DNA of 42,545 nt from Nanohaloarchaea archaeon B1-Br10_U2g21 (GCA_001563915.1 LKMP01000007.1:1-42545), one strand, 5' to 3'. Numbered from the stretch's first letter, positions 17,280-25,648 are shown. Notes: generated by a model from the sequence alone, not told the origin. Translations and numbers: made by a program.

Positions 17280-18587
17280 TTATGGTGTTAGTCTGCTTGG
17301 ATCCCTCGGGAATAAGATAGACTCTTTAACGTTTTCGAGCCCAGCTACCTGCTTAACCAGTCTATCAATACCCAGTCCGTATCCTCCATGAGGAGGCATA
17401 CCGAACTTGAATGATTCTAGGTAGAAGGAAACGTCTTCTGGGTCTACCCCATCCTTCTCCATTCCTGCTTCAAGCCTGTCGAGGTCGTGTTCTCGCTGCC
17501 CTCCTGAAGCAAGTTCTAGCCCTTTGTAAATAAGGTCAAATCTTCTACTTTGATATTCGTCTCCTTCACGAGCTTCCATATAATAGAACTTTTCATCAGG
17601 ATAACCAATGACAAAGAATGCGGGATGCCCTTTTTCCTCGAAGTACTTGCCTAGAAGTTTTTCGCCTTTGGTATCCAAGTCGCTTTCATCTTCGGGTACA
17701 TGACCAAACTCTTCTTCTAGGATTTCGCGTGCTTTTTCAAACTTGATTCTAGGGAAGTCTTCTTCTGGAATATTGAGGTCTATTCCTAATGTTTCAAGCT
17801 CATCCGCACATCGCTCTCCGACTTTTTCTAATGTATGTTTTAGAGAGCCTTCAAGTACATCCATCACATCATGCTGATCCTCAATAAACGCAATTTCCAC
17901 ATCAAACATTGATATTTCCGAGATGTGTCGCGAAGTCGCAAACTCTTCAGCTCGGAAAGCAGTACCGGTCTCATAGACCTTATCAAAACCAGCAGCCATC
18001 AACATCTGCTTGTAGAGCTGAGGGCTTTGAGATAGGAATGCCTCTTCTCCATAATAAACTACTGGGAAGAGTTCAGCTCCCCCTTCAGCACCCATCTTGG
18101 CGATAGTAGGAGTATTAATCTTGATGAAGTCGTTTTCGGCAAAGTATTCTTCCATTGATTCGATTATTTTCCCTCTCAATGAGAAAATTGCATGTTTTTC
18201 TGGCTGTCTCAAATCGATGAAACGATTGTCAAGTCTGGTGGAGAGATCTGAATCAATATCTTTGGATATTTCAAGAGGTAGAGGAGAATCGGCTTCTGAA
18301 ACTAGTTCAAATTCTTCTGGATGCATTTCTCTATCTCCGGGCGCCTGCTGATTTGCTTGGACGGTCCCTGAGGCCTGCACTACATCTTCACGGCCTACTC
18401 TCTGAGCTTTTTCAAACAACTCATTATTATCATCTTCTTTGAATGTTAACTGGATTTTTCCTTTACGATCTCTGAGTATTACAAATGTTATACCTCCAAG
18501 ATCTCTGATATCATGTATCCAGCCTGCAACTGTGAATTTTTCGCCATCGTCATCTTCTGTGATTTCGTTAGTATAGGTTCTCTCCAT
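17280..18587 (-). CDS. aspS: aspartyl-tRNA synthetase, probably non-discriminating
   Basis: Class IIb synthetase of archaeal length (435 aa). N-terminal OB-fold anticodon-binding domain ([13 protein letters not shown]), then motif 2 with [19 protein letters not shown], and motif 3 [11 protein letters not shown] at the end. Archaeal AspRS enzymes with His in the GW-x-H position of the OB fold generally charge both tRNA-Asp and tRNA-Asn, whereas those with Trp are specific; here it is His (WIHDI). The ATG at 18585-18587 is chosen because a TATA-like block lies about 30 nt upstream; an in-frame ATG at 18605 would fall before the predicted transcription start. Confidence 0.96.
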   Translation of the reverse strand: MERTYTNEITEDDDGEKFTVAGWIHDIRDLGGITFVILRDRKGKIQLTFKEDDNNELFEKAQRVGREDVVQASGTVQANQQAPGDREMHPEEFELVSEADSPLPLEISKDIDSDLSTRLDNRFIDLRQPEKHAIFSLRGKIIESMEEYFAENDFIKINTPTIAKMGAEGGAELFPVVYYGEEAFLSQSPQLYKQMLMAAGFDKVYETGTAFRAEEFATSRHISEISMFDVEIAFIEDQHDVMDVLEGSLKHTLEKVGERCADELETLGIDLNIPEEDFPRIKFEKAREILEEEFGHVPEDESDLDTKGEKLLGKYFEEKGHPAFFVIGYPDEKFYYMEAREGDEYQSRRFDLIYKGLELASGGQREHDLDRLEAGMEKDGVDPEDVSFYLESFKFGMPPHGGYGLGIDRLVKQVAGLENVKESILFPRDPSRLTP

Positions 18588-18616
18588 TTTTAATGCCACA
18601 TTCATCTCTTCGACGC

Positions 18617-18628
18617 AAATTTTTTTAT
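18617..18628. promoter_or_regulatory. shared bidirectional TATA block (aspS / dUTPase-like gene)
   Basis: One AT block (AAATTTTTTTAT) lies about 25 nt before the ATG of the rightward gene at 18653 and about 30 nt before the ATG of aspS at 18587. No second AT-rich stretch is present in the 65-nt gap, so both leaderless genes probably use the same element. Confidence 0.5.
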
Positions 18629-18652
18629 CAGCTCAGGACTCTCACTGGTTAT

Positions 18653-19165
18653 ATGGTACTTAACAGGGAACAGCTCAGAAAGATGATAGAGGAAAAAGAT
18701 CTTATACAGAATTACATAGACTTGGAGACACAGTTAACTCCACAAGGTTTTGATTTAACCGCGGGGGAAATACACAGGTATAATGGAAGTGGTAAGCTAG
18801 ATTTCTCGAATTCAGAACGGGAAATACCTGGATCAGAGAAAATTAGCCCTGAAAAAAAGAAAGGAGATGACTACGGCTGGTGGCATCTAGAGAAAGGAAT
18901 ATACAAGGTTGTGATGAATGAACGCGTAGATATACCAAATAATTTGACAGGTTTTGCTTATCCAAGGAGTTCTCTCTTGAGAATGGGATGCAGTATTGAA
19001 AACGCAGTCTGGGACTCAGGTTATATAGGTACAGGAGCGTTTATGCTGGTTGTAGAGAATCCGGAAGGGGTCAGTATAAAAGAAAATGCACGTGTAAATC
19101 AGTTATTGTTTCAAGAAACGGAGGAAACAGGTCAGGGTTACTCTGGCAGGTACCACGAAGGATAA
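18653..19165 (+). CDS. dUTPase / dCTP deaminase family protein
   Basis: A 170-aa trimeric nucleotide hydrolase of the DCD/DUT fold. Seen: QGFDLTAGEIHRY near the start, the phosphate-binding FAYPRSSLLRMG, then AVWDSGYIGTGAFMLVVEN, and late ARVNQLLFQE. True dCTP deaminases usually carry a catalytic Glu in the strand after the GY/GF-x-G turn (TLE); here the strand is AFMLVV, so the archaeal dUTPase reading (dUTP to dUMP, the ThyA substrate) is favoured. The start at 18653 is chosen because the longer frame (18593) begins inside the aspS leader and lies before the promoter. Confidence 0.87.
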   Translation: MVLNREQLRKMIEEKDLIQNYIDLETQLTPQGFDLTAGEIHRYNGSGKLDFSNSEREIPGSEKISPEKKKGDDYGWWHLEKGIYKVVMNERVDIPNNLTGFAYPRSSLLRMGCSIENAVWDSGYIGTGAFMLVVENPEGVSIKENARVNQLLFQETEETGQGYSGRYHEG

Positions 19166-19291
19166 GTATTTTTTCGGTGATGATGAGAAAAACACCCGCT
19201 GAGCTTGAAAGAGCAGTGATGAAAGTTTGAACACCTCTGAACCGCTATATTTTTCCGTTAACTTTTATACTGGGTTAACCAATTAAGTGAT

Positions 19292-19615
19292 ATGACGGAT
19301 GACGAGCAGCTTTACGTAAAAGTCAATGCACAGGGAGACATAGAACAAAGCCTAAATGAGCTAGAACTCAAAGTGGAAGACGTAAACAATGCGCTAGAAG
19401 TTCTTCAAGAAGTCCGAGCCCTGAAAGAAAACGCCGTTCAGAAAATATACAATGATCTCGCCGAGCTTAATAATGCGCTGCAGAGCATCGAGCAGCAATT
19501 ACCGGGGGTAACAGAATCAGAAAGACCTGTTGAAACGCCTGAAATAGATGGATCGGTCCAAGAACTTCACTCTGAGCTTGAAACTCTGCAGAGCGAACTA
19601 GAGCGGCTAAATTAG
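19292..19615 (+). CDS. small acidic coiled-coil protein, unknown
   Basis: A 107-aa protein made of heptad-rich helices (about residues 14-68 and 87-107) joined by a Pro-rich linker (PGVTESERPVETPEIDG). The only Met is the start. A TATA-like TTTTATAC lies about 24-31 nt upstream, so it has its own promoter. The T-run at about 19170 just after the previous gene would end that transcript. It is convergent with the large secreted protein gene, 9 nt apart. No family is recognised. Confidence 0.7.
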   Translation: MTDDEQLYVKVNAQGDIEQSLNELELKVEDVNNALEVLQEVRALKENAVQKIYNDLAELNNALQSIEQQLPGVTESERPVETPEIDGSVQELHSELETLQSELERLN

Positions 19616-19624
19616 AATATTTAG

Positions 19625-21415
19625 CTATTTTTGCTGTTTAAGTAAGCTAAGGTAGTGTTTAGTAAAGGTCTTAGAGATTTTCCAACTTAGTATTGCCGCT
19701 ATTAATCCGCCTGTTATAATGAATAGCATAGTAAACATGTTTTTTGCAGATTCAATACTATTATTAAAATCATTTAACCTGTTTTCCGTGGCGCAAATTG
19801 GATTTGTAAAGGTATAGTCATTAGCGAATAAGTTATTCAGGAAGCTAGGAAGTATGGAAATTTCGCAGTCTTGAGGTGCTTCAATTTCCCGAAGACTTTC
19901 AACTTTTTGACACTCATATCCTTCACCGTAAGGTTTAGCTCTTTCGTCCAATTCGCAAGCATCAACCTCAAATATGGAAATTCCGTCTTCAGCACATTCG
20001 TAAATTGCTTCTTGTCCGTTCTCTATTCTGACTGACTGTCTTCCTGGTGTACATTCTTTTTCAGGAGTGTAAGATGCAGTAAATGAGCTAGAAACGATTG
20101 AAGTAGTTTCAAGGTCCTTAATATTGAGATTACAAGTTTCATAGAACTCTTCAGAACCGTCAGTATCCAAATTTAGAAATACTGTGTCAGATTCTCCAGA
20201 TTTTAATGATGTGCGACTACTTACTCCAACTGTATCAAATTTATCACAGGAAGCTGAAACTTCAAAAGCGCCGGTTCCATTGCCATTATTTGCAACTTTT
20301 ACTTCCACAGAACCGCTTGAAAGACCATTAACTTTGGTATCTTCTATATTTATAATCTCTAAATCTGCAAATTTTCGCTGTAGTCCTACAAAATCACCAT
20401 TTAATCTAACGTTAAACTCTGAGATAAACCATTCGAACTCTGATTCAGGCCTATATTGAAAAATCCCATTTTGAAATTTGTTTTTGCCATCAGATACGTT
20501 TGACCCTTGAATAGGAGATTCTTCGTATTCTCTTGATGCGCTCAAAAAGTTATCTCTGGCTTCTTTGTTTTTCTTATCAGTCCAGTCTTCTATATTGAAA
20601 TTATCTTGTTCTCGCATCTCTTCAACTTTTTTAGGAGATTCATTTTCAATATAAGTTATGTAGCTATCAAATTCTTCTTTTTCAATTAATCTCCAGCCAT
20701 CTGTGCTTGAAAAAGCAGCTAGAGTATTTTGAGGGTTAGGAGCATTACTCCCGGTATCTTTCAATGAAACAAACTCGAGTTGAACATTATCATTCACTCT
20801 TTCCAAACTTCCATGTTCTGCGCCACTATTAGATAATCGAACTGTTTCGGCAGATTCACCTTCAACAGCTATAATCCATTCAGACTCAAATAACGTATCT
20901 GGAGGACTCTGTAAGAAACCAACGTTAAAAGTAGATTGGCTCATATTAGGTATCGCACAATTCACAATCCAGTCTCCCCAGGGGTTAACCAATCCTCTTC
21001 TATAAGTATTATAGTTGGGTGCTCCGCTATTATCAAGATCAAGGCAGTTATTATCGGCCCAAATCTGAGCTTTTTCTTTTGTGGAATGAGTAGTTCTCGT
21101 GTATTCTATAGGTTTTAAAGGCCTGAGACCTCTATCTTCTACTTCATACTCGGCATAGACATCGGATACTTTCGCGCTAATCTCAACACTTTGATTCGTA
21201 TTTTGATCAGATAAATCTGATAACTGGCTAGGTTCTAGATCTGCATGTATTTTCTCATCAGCGCCATCAATAACAAATTCGATAACTACGTGGCCCTGGT
21301 CAAAAAACTCTGAAGTTGTTTCAATATAGTCTACTTCCGATACATAAGATACAGAAGCTGGAACTATCAAAAACGTAGACATTAATAATACTATAGTTAA
21401 TACTGATTGCTTCAC
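19625..21415 (-). CDS. secreted single-pass, disulfide-rich protein; fusexin (Fsx1/HAP2)-like candidate
   Basis: A 596-aa type I membrane protein, start GTG. Signal peptide about residues 1-22; a beta-rich ectodomain 24-555; one transmembrane helix about 558-577; a basic tail of about 19 residues. Ten Cys at 124, 153, 390, 428, 455, 474, 487, 502, 517, 541, which could pair as neighbours. Residues 350-450 form an Ig-like domain (SVEVKVANNGNGTGAFEVSA, then C390, LKSGESDTVFLNL, C428) whose pattern matches domain III of HAP2 and archaeal fusexins. A small Cys-rich domain (455-541) precedes the membrane, as domain IV does in Fsx1. The fusexin call is inference; a generic CARDB-type surface protein is the alternative. 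Confidence 0.5.
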   Translation of the reverse strand: MKQSVLTIVLLMSTFLIVPASVSYVSEVDYIETTSEFFDQGHVVIEFVIDGADEKIHADLEPSQLSDLSDQNTNQSVEISAKVSDVYAEYEVEDRGLRPLKPIEYTRTTHSTKEKAQIWADNNCLDLDNSGAPNYNTYRRGLVNPWGDWIVNCAIPNMSQSTFNVGFLQSPPDTLFESEWIIAVEGESAETVRLSNSGAEHGSLERVNDNVQLEFVSLKDTGSNAPNPQNTLAAFSSTDGWRLIEKEEFDSYITYIENESPKKVEEMREQDNFNIEDWTDKKNKEARDNFLSASREYEESPIQGSNVSDGKNKFQNGIFQYRPESEFEWFISEFNVRLNGDFVGLQRKFADLEIINIEDTKVNGLSSGSVEVKVANNGNGTGAFEVSASCDKFDTVGVSSRTSLKSGESDTVFLNLDTDGSEEFYETCNLNIKDLETTSIVSSSFTASYTPEKECTPGRQSVRIENGQEAIYECAEDGISIFEVDACELDERAKPYGEGYECQKVESLREIEAPQDCEISILPSFLNNLFANDYTFTNPICATENRLNDFNNSIESAKNMFTMLFIITGGLIAAILSWKISKTFTKHYLSLLKQQK

Positions 21416-21465
21416 TAGTCACTCATCTCTTTACTTACTTCATCCGAGTTTTTCTAACTCAAACT

Positions 21466-21548
21466 TGCCGGGTGCAGGACTTGAACCTGCGAACCCCTGC
21501 GGGAACGGATCTTGAGTCCGCCGCTTTTGACCACTTAGCTAACCCGGC
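21466..21548 (-). tRNA. tRNA-Leu (anticodon CAA)
   Basis: A class II tRNA of 83 nt with a long variable arm. Acceptor GCCGGGT with ACCCGGC, anticodon loop CTCAAGA (CAA, Leu), T arm GCAGG-TTCAAGT-CCTGC, discriminator A. No CCA encoded and no intron. Confidence 0.95.
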
Positions 21549-21789
21549 ATATAATCAGTGAGGGATGTTCAACAGTTTTAAGCTATTAGATTTGAAGAGA
21601 TCTAGCATGTTCAGGAAAGAGCCTATACTTTGCCTTGATACTTGTAAATGCTAGATTTACCGGTTTGCAATAGGCGTAGATAAGGCATTACACATTAGTT
21701 TAAAGTCTTGAAGTATGCTGATAGCGGGTTTAGAAAAGTTTATCTTTAGAGGCATCTATCCAAGTTTCTGAAGCTGTATGAGGAGTCAT
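21549..21789. other. intergenic region, nothing recognised
   Basis: About 240 nt between tRNA-Leu and the HypA-like gene. No open frame with a credible start, no repeat and no tRNA or known RNA fold was seen. It contains the promoter side of tRNA-Leu and ends in the hairpin below. Confidence 0.5.
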
Positions 21790-21811
21790 AACATTAGGAG
21801 AACCTAATGTT
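21790..21811 (-). terminator. stem-loop overlapping the stop of the HypA-like gene
   Basis: A perfect 9-bp inverted repeat, AACATTAGG and CCTAATGTT, encloses a 4-nt loop and spans the stop codon of the HypA-like gene. There is no T-run after it, so a role in transcript end formation or mRNA stability is more likely than classic termination. Confidence 0.4.
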
Positions 21812-22156
21812 GGTTCTTAGCCCTGCTTTACTAGGGTCAGGTGATACTAGTTCATATGGTCTGTCAACTACTTCAGCAAACTTCCCGCATCGAGGACATC
21901 GAGTATATCCTGCGTGTTCATCTCTTTCAAATGTCTGATTGTATCCACAAGAGCAGTTTACATAGGTTTCTAGTTCTTCTACATCTAATTCTATCCGTTC
22001 CAGTATAGTTCCTCTTGTAAAGTGGTTGAAAAGTGCTTTGAACTGTTCAGGTTTGCACATGGATCTATTTATTTTGATATGGGCAGAGCCATTTGTAGAA
22101 TACCTTGAGAGATCTTGCATCAAGTTTATCAGTACGTTTCCTACTTTTTCCATCAA
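21794..22156 (-). CDS. HypA-like zinc-ribbon protein lacking the nickel site
   Basis: A 120-aa protein aligning in pattern with HypA/HybF nickel chaperones: a beta strand (SAHIKINRS), the helix and turn KPEQFKALFNHFTRGTILE, a following strand, then a zinc ribbon with C68 and C70, C87 and C90. HypA binds Ni through an N-terminal Met-His-Glu; here the protein begins MMEKVG, so that site is missing. No hydrogenase or other hyp gene is in the window. It may be a HypA-derived zinc protein with another role. The call rests on the motif pattern only. Confidence 0.6.
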   Translation of the reverse strand: MMEKVGNVLINLMQDLSRYSTNGSAHIKINRSMCKPEQFKALFNHFTRGTILERIELDVEELETYVNCSCGYNQTFERDEHAGYTRCPRCGKFAEVVDRPYELVSPDPSKAGLRTNIRFS

Positions 22157-22476
22157 CTCTTAGGCCTCATCTCTATCATTTTTACCCCATGTCTCCCTCT
22201 CAATACAATGCATATGACGTACTACATTTAATTACTTTTGGAACTTTGTGGAGGCAGACATAATTTATTGGCGCTGATTGAGCGATTAAGATTACAGATG
22301 TGATCAAAAGTTGGGAATAAGCTAGGAATTTCACACCCTAGAAAACATTCTTAATAAATCAGTAATAGTGAAAAAATTGGAGTCAGTGAGCAAAGAACTG
22401 TGTATTTTTCCATCTAAGTCTGAAAAGCTGGTAATAATCTAGAAAAAGACTTAGTAATCTGAATGTATGAAGTGTT
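22157..22476. other. intergenic region of about 320 nt, nothing recognised
   Basis: Between the HypA-like gene and initiator tRNA-Met. Only short frames without promoter-like spacing are present, and there are no tandem repeats. Any leader of the HypA-like gene and the 3' flank of the tRNA lie here. Confidence 0.5.
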
Positions 22477-22551
22477 TAGCGGGGCGTGGATTTGAACCAC
22501 GGACCTCCGGGTTATGAGCCCGACGAGCACTCCTGGCTGCTCCACCCCGCT
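22477..22551 (-). tRNA. initiator tRNA-Met (anticodon CAT)
   Basis: 75 nt. Acceptor AGCGGGG with CCCCGCT gives an A1-U72 pair, and the anticodon stem ends in three G-C pairs (GGG/CCC) next to loop CTCATAA; both features mark initiator tRNAs in archaea. T arm CGTGG-TTCAAAT-CCACG, discriminator A, no CCA encoded, no intron. Confidence 0.94.
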
Positions 22552-22640
22552 CTAAAACTAGAGGGGTAATAAATTCTTTTAAACAAGAAGGATTATGTCA
22601 TCCAGCAAAGTTATATTATTAGGCGGATACGTCTTTAGTG

Positions 22641-23453
22641 ATGGATAATACAGATAGTTTGGAGGAGATATCGCTGGTCTTAGAAGATTTAGATCATTCG
22701 GAACAGCTAGATCTGGATTCAGATATTGATTTCTATAGGGCAGAACATCCTAATGGTGAAGTAGTTCGTGCTGCACTAGGTCAGTCAACTCATTTCAGGC
22801 CTGTAGCAAGAAGTTTTGGAAGATTGAGAGAATCCCAGATTGATATGCTTCTATATGATATGAAGGAGACTGCAAGAAATGTTGATTTAGCGGTTTTTCT
22901 TCCTGATGATGTTGCCAAAGAGTTTGAAGATGAATCCAGGGGTTATGGTCCAGCAATGTTCTATACAGATGGGCAGTTAAACGATTTAACTGCTAAAACT
23001 AGGACGCAAAGCGAGTTTAAAAATATTTTAGGCTCTTGGCGTTTCGAAGAGTTATATGATTATGTAGAAAGAGAAGTCTTTGATAGAGACAGGATGCTTG
23101 CTGTCAATTCTCAAGACTCTGATTATCCTAGTTGGAAGCTCGCAGAATCATGTCTCATCAGCGATACCCATTCTATAATGGCGTCGCCCGATGACGAAGC
23201 CTTGAAACAAAATACTTCTAATACTGGGATTTCGGATGTCCGAGTCAGAGAGAAATATATTGAAGAAGGATTGAAACAGGTTGAGATCTATAACAAAGGA
23301 ACTGAAGAAATTGAAGTGGTACCAGGTGAAAACGGCGCATCACTAGTTGTAAATGATGAAGTAGTTGAAACCTATGAAGAATTTACTCTTGAAGATGTCG
23401 ACGTGCTAGGAAGAGACCAGCACTTATTTTACTTAGTTAAAGATCAGCAATAA
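22641..23453 (+). CDS. acidic soluble protein, unknown
   Basis: A 270-aa acidic protein without membrane segments. The ATG at 22641 is preferred to the GTG one codon earlier; a TATA-like TTATATTATTA at 22610-22620 lies 21-31 nt upstream. The C-terminal third (about residues 205-265) looks beta-rich (VEIYNKGTEEIEVVPGENGA). Residues 60-110 include a helix and a hydrophobic strand (RNVDLAVFLPDD). No catalytic motif or known family was seen. It sits 24 nt before rnhB and may be co-transcribed with rnhB and endA. Confidence 0.75.
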   Translation: MDNTDSLEEISLVLEDLDHSEQLDLDSDIDFYRAEHPNGEVVRAALGQSTHFRPVARSFGRLRESQIDMLLYDMKETARNVDLAVFLPDDVAKEFEDESRGYGPAMFYTDGQLNDLTAKTRTQSEFKNILGSWRFEELYDYVEREVFDRDRMLAVNSQDSDYPSWKLAESCLISDTHSIMASPDDEALKQNTSNTGISDVRVREKYIEEGLKQVEIYNKGTEEIEVVPGENGASLVVNDEVVETYEEFTLEDVDVLGRDQHLFYLVKDQQ

Positions 23454-23477
23454 TAATCTGTCGACTAAAACCTCTAT

Positions 23478-24140
23478 ATGGTACGTGTTCTTGGAGTCGA
23501 TGAAGCAGGTAGAGGTCCGGTAATAGGAAGCATGTTTATAGCATCTTTTGAAACCGATGAAGAAATGCTGGGCCGGCTCACAGAAATAGGTGCAAAAGAT
23601 TCCAAAAAACTCTCTGAAAAAAAGAGAGAACAAATTAGGGACCAGCTAGATGATATTGGAGATTTTAAGCTCAAAGAAGTAAAGGCCTCACAGATAGATG
23701 AGATGAGGGAAGTAATGACTTTGAATGAGATAGAGTTAATGGGTTTTGTTGATGTCATAAAAGAGTCTGATGCGGATCAGTTTACCGTGGATTTACCTGA
23801 GCCTAATGGAAACAGGTTTATAAGAAAGATGAAGAAAGAGCTTCCCTCAAGGTTTGCTGAGAAGAAGTTTGTTGCAGAACATGGAGCGGATGATAACTAT
23901 CCTGAGGTCTCAGCAGCATCAATAGTTGCAAAGTCTGCGCGTGAAAAGCACGTACAGGTACTGAAGAATAAGTATGGCTACGATTTTGGATCAGGATATC
24001 CTCATGATAAACCCACAATTAAGTTCTTGGAAACGTATATGGAGGAAAAAGGAGAGCTGCCTGAAGAGACACGTATGTCTTGGAGTACTGCGGAAAAAAT
24101 TGTTGCAAAGAAAAATCAGAAAAAATTTGACGAGTTCTAA
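23478..24140 (+). CDS. rnhB: ribonuclease HII
   Basis: Cleaves the RNA strand of RNA-DNA hybrids and nicks at single ribonucleotides. A 220-aa archaeal-type enzyme. The N-terminal GVDEAGRGPVIGSMF motif carries the first two catalytic acids (D8, E9); GAKDSKKLSEKKREQ follows, and KFVAEHGADDNYPEVSAASIVAK provides the second half of the site with Asp and the conserved SIVAK. The late GSGYPHDKPTIKFL is also typical. Followed 9 nt later by endA. Confidence 0.96.
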   Translation: MVRVLGVDEAGRGPVIGSMFIASFETDEEMLGRLTEIGAKDSKKLSEKKREQIRDQLDDIGDFKLKEVKASQIDEMREVMTLNEIELMGFVDVIKESDADQFTVDLPEPNGNRFIRKMKKELPSRFAEKKFVAEHGADDNYPEVSAASIVAKSAREKHVQVLKNKYGYDFGSGYPHDKPTIKFLETYMEEKGELPEETRMSWSTAEKIVAKKNQKKFDEF

Positions 24141-24149
24141 AAAATCATC

Positions 24150-24662
24150 ATGGAATTAACACTTACGGAATCAGGAGCATACCTCGCTGGAGGAAAAATA
24201 GAGGAGAAACACTCAGAAGACTACTATGGCAAACTAAAGAATGGAAAATTAATGCTTTCGCCATCGGAAACGGCACATATGGCTGATAGAGGCTTATTGG
24301 GTTCGGAGAAAGAGTTCGAGGAAATTTACAACTATTTTGCCGAGAAAGATAATGAATTCCAAGAAAAATATGCTGCCTACGCTGATTTAAGGAGTAGAGG
24401 CCTGATTGTAAAAACAGGCTTCAAATTCGGCGCGCATTTTAGAGTTTATGCTCGGGGAGTTAATCCTTATGCTGAAAATAAAGGGCGTAAAGAACACACA
24501 AAATATATTGTCCATGCGGTACGTGAAAACAAGGATATGAGCTTTCAAGAGATGAGTAGGGCCGTAAGGCTTGCAGGAAACATTAGAGCTACAATGATGT
24601 GGGCTGTGGTAGATTCAGAAAAGGATGTAACCTATTATAAAGTAAATCATACGTCTCCTTAG
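24150..24662 (+). CDS. endA: tRNA-splicing endonuclease EndA with altered catalytic Lys
   Basis: Cuts bulge-helix-bulge introns from pre-tRNA. 170 aa, close to the homotetramer-type enzyme. The C-terminal catalytic domain is clear: YADLRSRGLIVKTGFKFGAH then FRVYARG, EHTKYIVHAV, and RAVRLAGNIRATMMWAVVD. By comparison with the Methanocaldococcus jannaschii enzyme (Tyr115, His125, Lys156), the Tyr (Y100) and His (H116) are present, but the Lys, normally in VRK, is Ala147 (IRAT). Either another residue substitutes or this is a non-catalytic subunit. It overlaps the convergent rhomboid gene by 4 nt. Confidence 0.93.
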   Translation: MELTLTESGAYLAGGKIEEKHSEDYYGKLKNGKLMLSPSETAHMADRGLLGSEKEFEEIYNYFAEKDNEFQEKYAAYADLRSRGLIVKTGFKFGAHFRVYARGVNPYAENKGRKEHTKYIVHAVRENKDMSFQEMSRAVRLAGNIRATMMWAVVDSEKDVTYYKVNHTSP

Positions 24663-25567
24663 ACTTCTAAGGGGTTAAATGAACCCGGACTTTTTTTATA
24701 ACGTTTTTGAAGCTTTTCGCCGAAATACAGGCCTATTAAAAGTCCAGCAAGATGGGCTTCTGACGCGAGCACGCCAAGAACAGGTAGCTGTATCCCCATA
24801 AGCTTGATAGTCAGGTTAATAGCTTCAAAAGCTCCGAAAGCATACACCAGAGTTTTTATTTTCATAGGAATAATGAAGAAAAGCAATACATCAGCATTAG
24901 GGTATAGTTTAGCTACCACCCCCACTAGGGCTATTACTCCTCCAGATGCTCCAACAGCAAGTCCTGCAAGCGCCGCATCGCCGTAAATAACTCTCAATAA
25001 ATTGTGAAAGACTACCATTGCAAGACTAGCTCCAAGCGCAGCTATTAGATAGATTTTAAGCATTCCTTTACTTCCTAAAAGGCGTTCTAATGGCGTTGCA
25101 AAAAAGTAAAACGTCAACATGTTACCTATAATGTGTATTGGAGGTCCGTGAAGTAATATCACTGTTAATAATGACCATGGTCGTAAAAGAATTTGGTCAA
25201 GCTGTGTATCAAGTATCAAGAGTTCTTGATAACCGGGAACGTTAATCTGTAGAATATAACTTAGAGTTGTGACCGCTATTACTAGAAGTGTTGCACTTCC
25301 TGTCAAAGTTTTCAATATATCTTTTGAAAGACTTTTTCTATGAGTTCTATAGGAGGCTACTGGCGCACGTTGGACTGATTTACTGCCGGACGGTTTCTCT
25401 TTTTTATCTTTAAACTTTTCTTCAAACCACTCCTGTTCTTCTGGTTCACCTTGGAGACCTTCACAGTCATGGTTTTCGGGAAGCCGATGCTCTGAGCAAA
25501 ATTTTTCGCTGCAGTAACGACATTTGAAGCTCATAGATTTTTTTCCGCACTGACTGCACTCGGCCAT
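24659..25567 (-). CDS. rhomboid intramembrane protease with AN1 zinc finger
   Basis: A 302-aa protein. Residues 4-35 form an AN1-type finger (CSQCGKK, CRYCSEKFCSEHRLPENHDC); a charged linker follows; residues 85-290 are six hydrophobic segments of a rhomboid protease. The catalytic Ser lies in GASGG (S208) and the His in SEAHLAG (H272); the HIIGNM motif marks the second helix. It probably cleaves membrane-anchored proteins. The ATG at 25567 is chosen because a TATA box lies about 22-30 nt upstream and the longer frame would begin inside that box at a TTG. Confidence 0.94.
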   Translation of the reverse strand: MAECSQCGKKSMSFKCRYCSEKFCSEHRLPENHDCEGLQGEPEEQEWFEEKFKDKKEKPSGSKSVQRAPVASYRTHRKSLSKDILKTLTGSATLLVIAVTTLSYILQINVPGYQELLILDTQLDQILLRPWSLLTVILLHGPPIHIIGNMLTFYFFATPLERLLGSKGMLKIYLIAALGASLAMVVFHNLLRVIYGDAALAGLAVGASGGVIALVGVVAKLYPNADVLLFFIIPMKIKTLVYAFGAFEAINLTIKLMGIQLPVLGVLASEAHLAGLLIGLYFGEKLQKRYKKSPGSFNPLEV

Positions 25568-25589
25568 AGACAAGGATTTTGGGATCGGT

Positions 25590-25597
25590 CTTTTTAT
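25590..25597 (-). promoter_or_regulatory. TATA-like box for the rhomboid gene
   Basis: On the minus strand GATAAAAA lies about 22-30 nt upstream of the ATG at 25567, giving a leaderless transcript and fixing that start. Confidence 0.5.
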
Positions 25598-25648
25598 CAA
25601 TCCGCACCATCCAAAAACAACATAAGTAGCTTGTTCAAATAAGAAGTC

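Noticed and set aside
18593-18652. First 20 codons of the longest dUTPase-like frame
   Set aside because: They overlap the aspS leader and the shared TATA block; the family's conserved sequence begins at the ATG at 18653.
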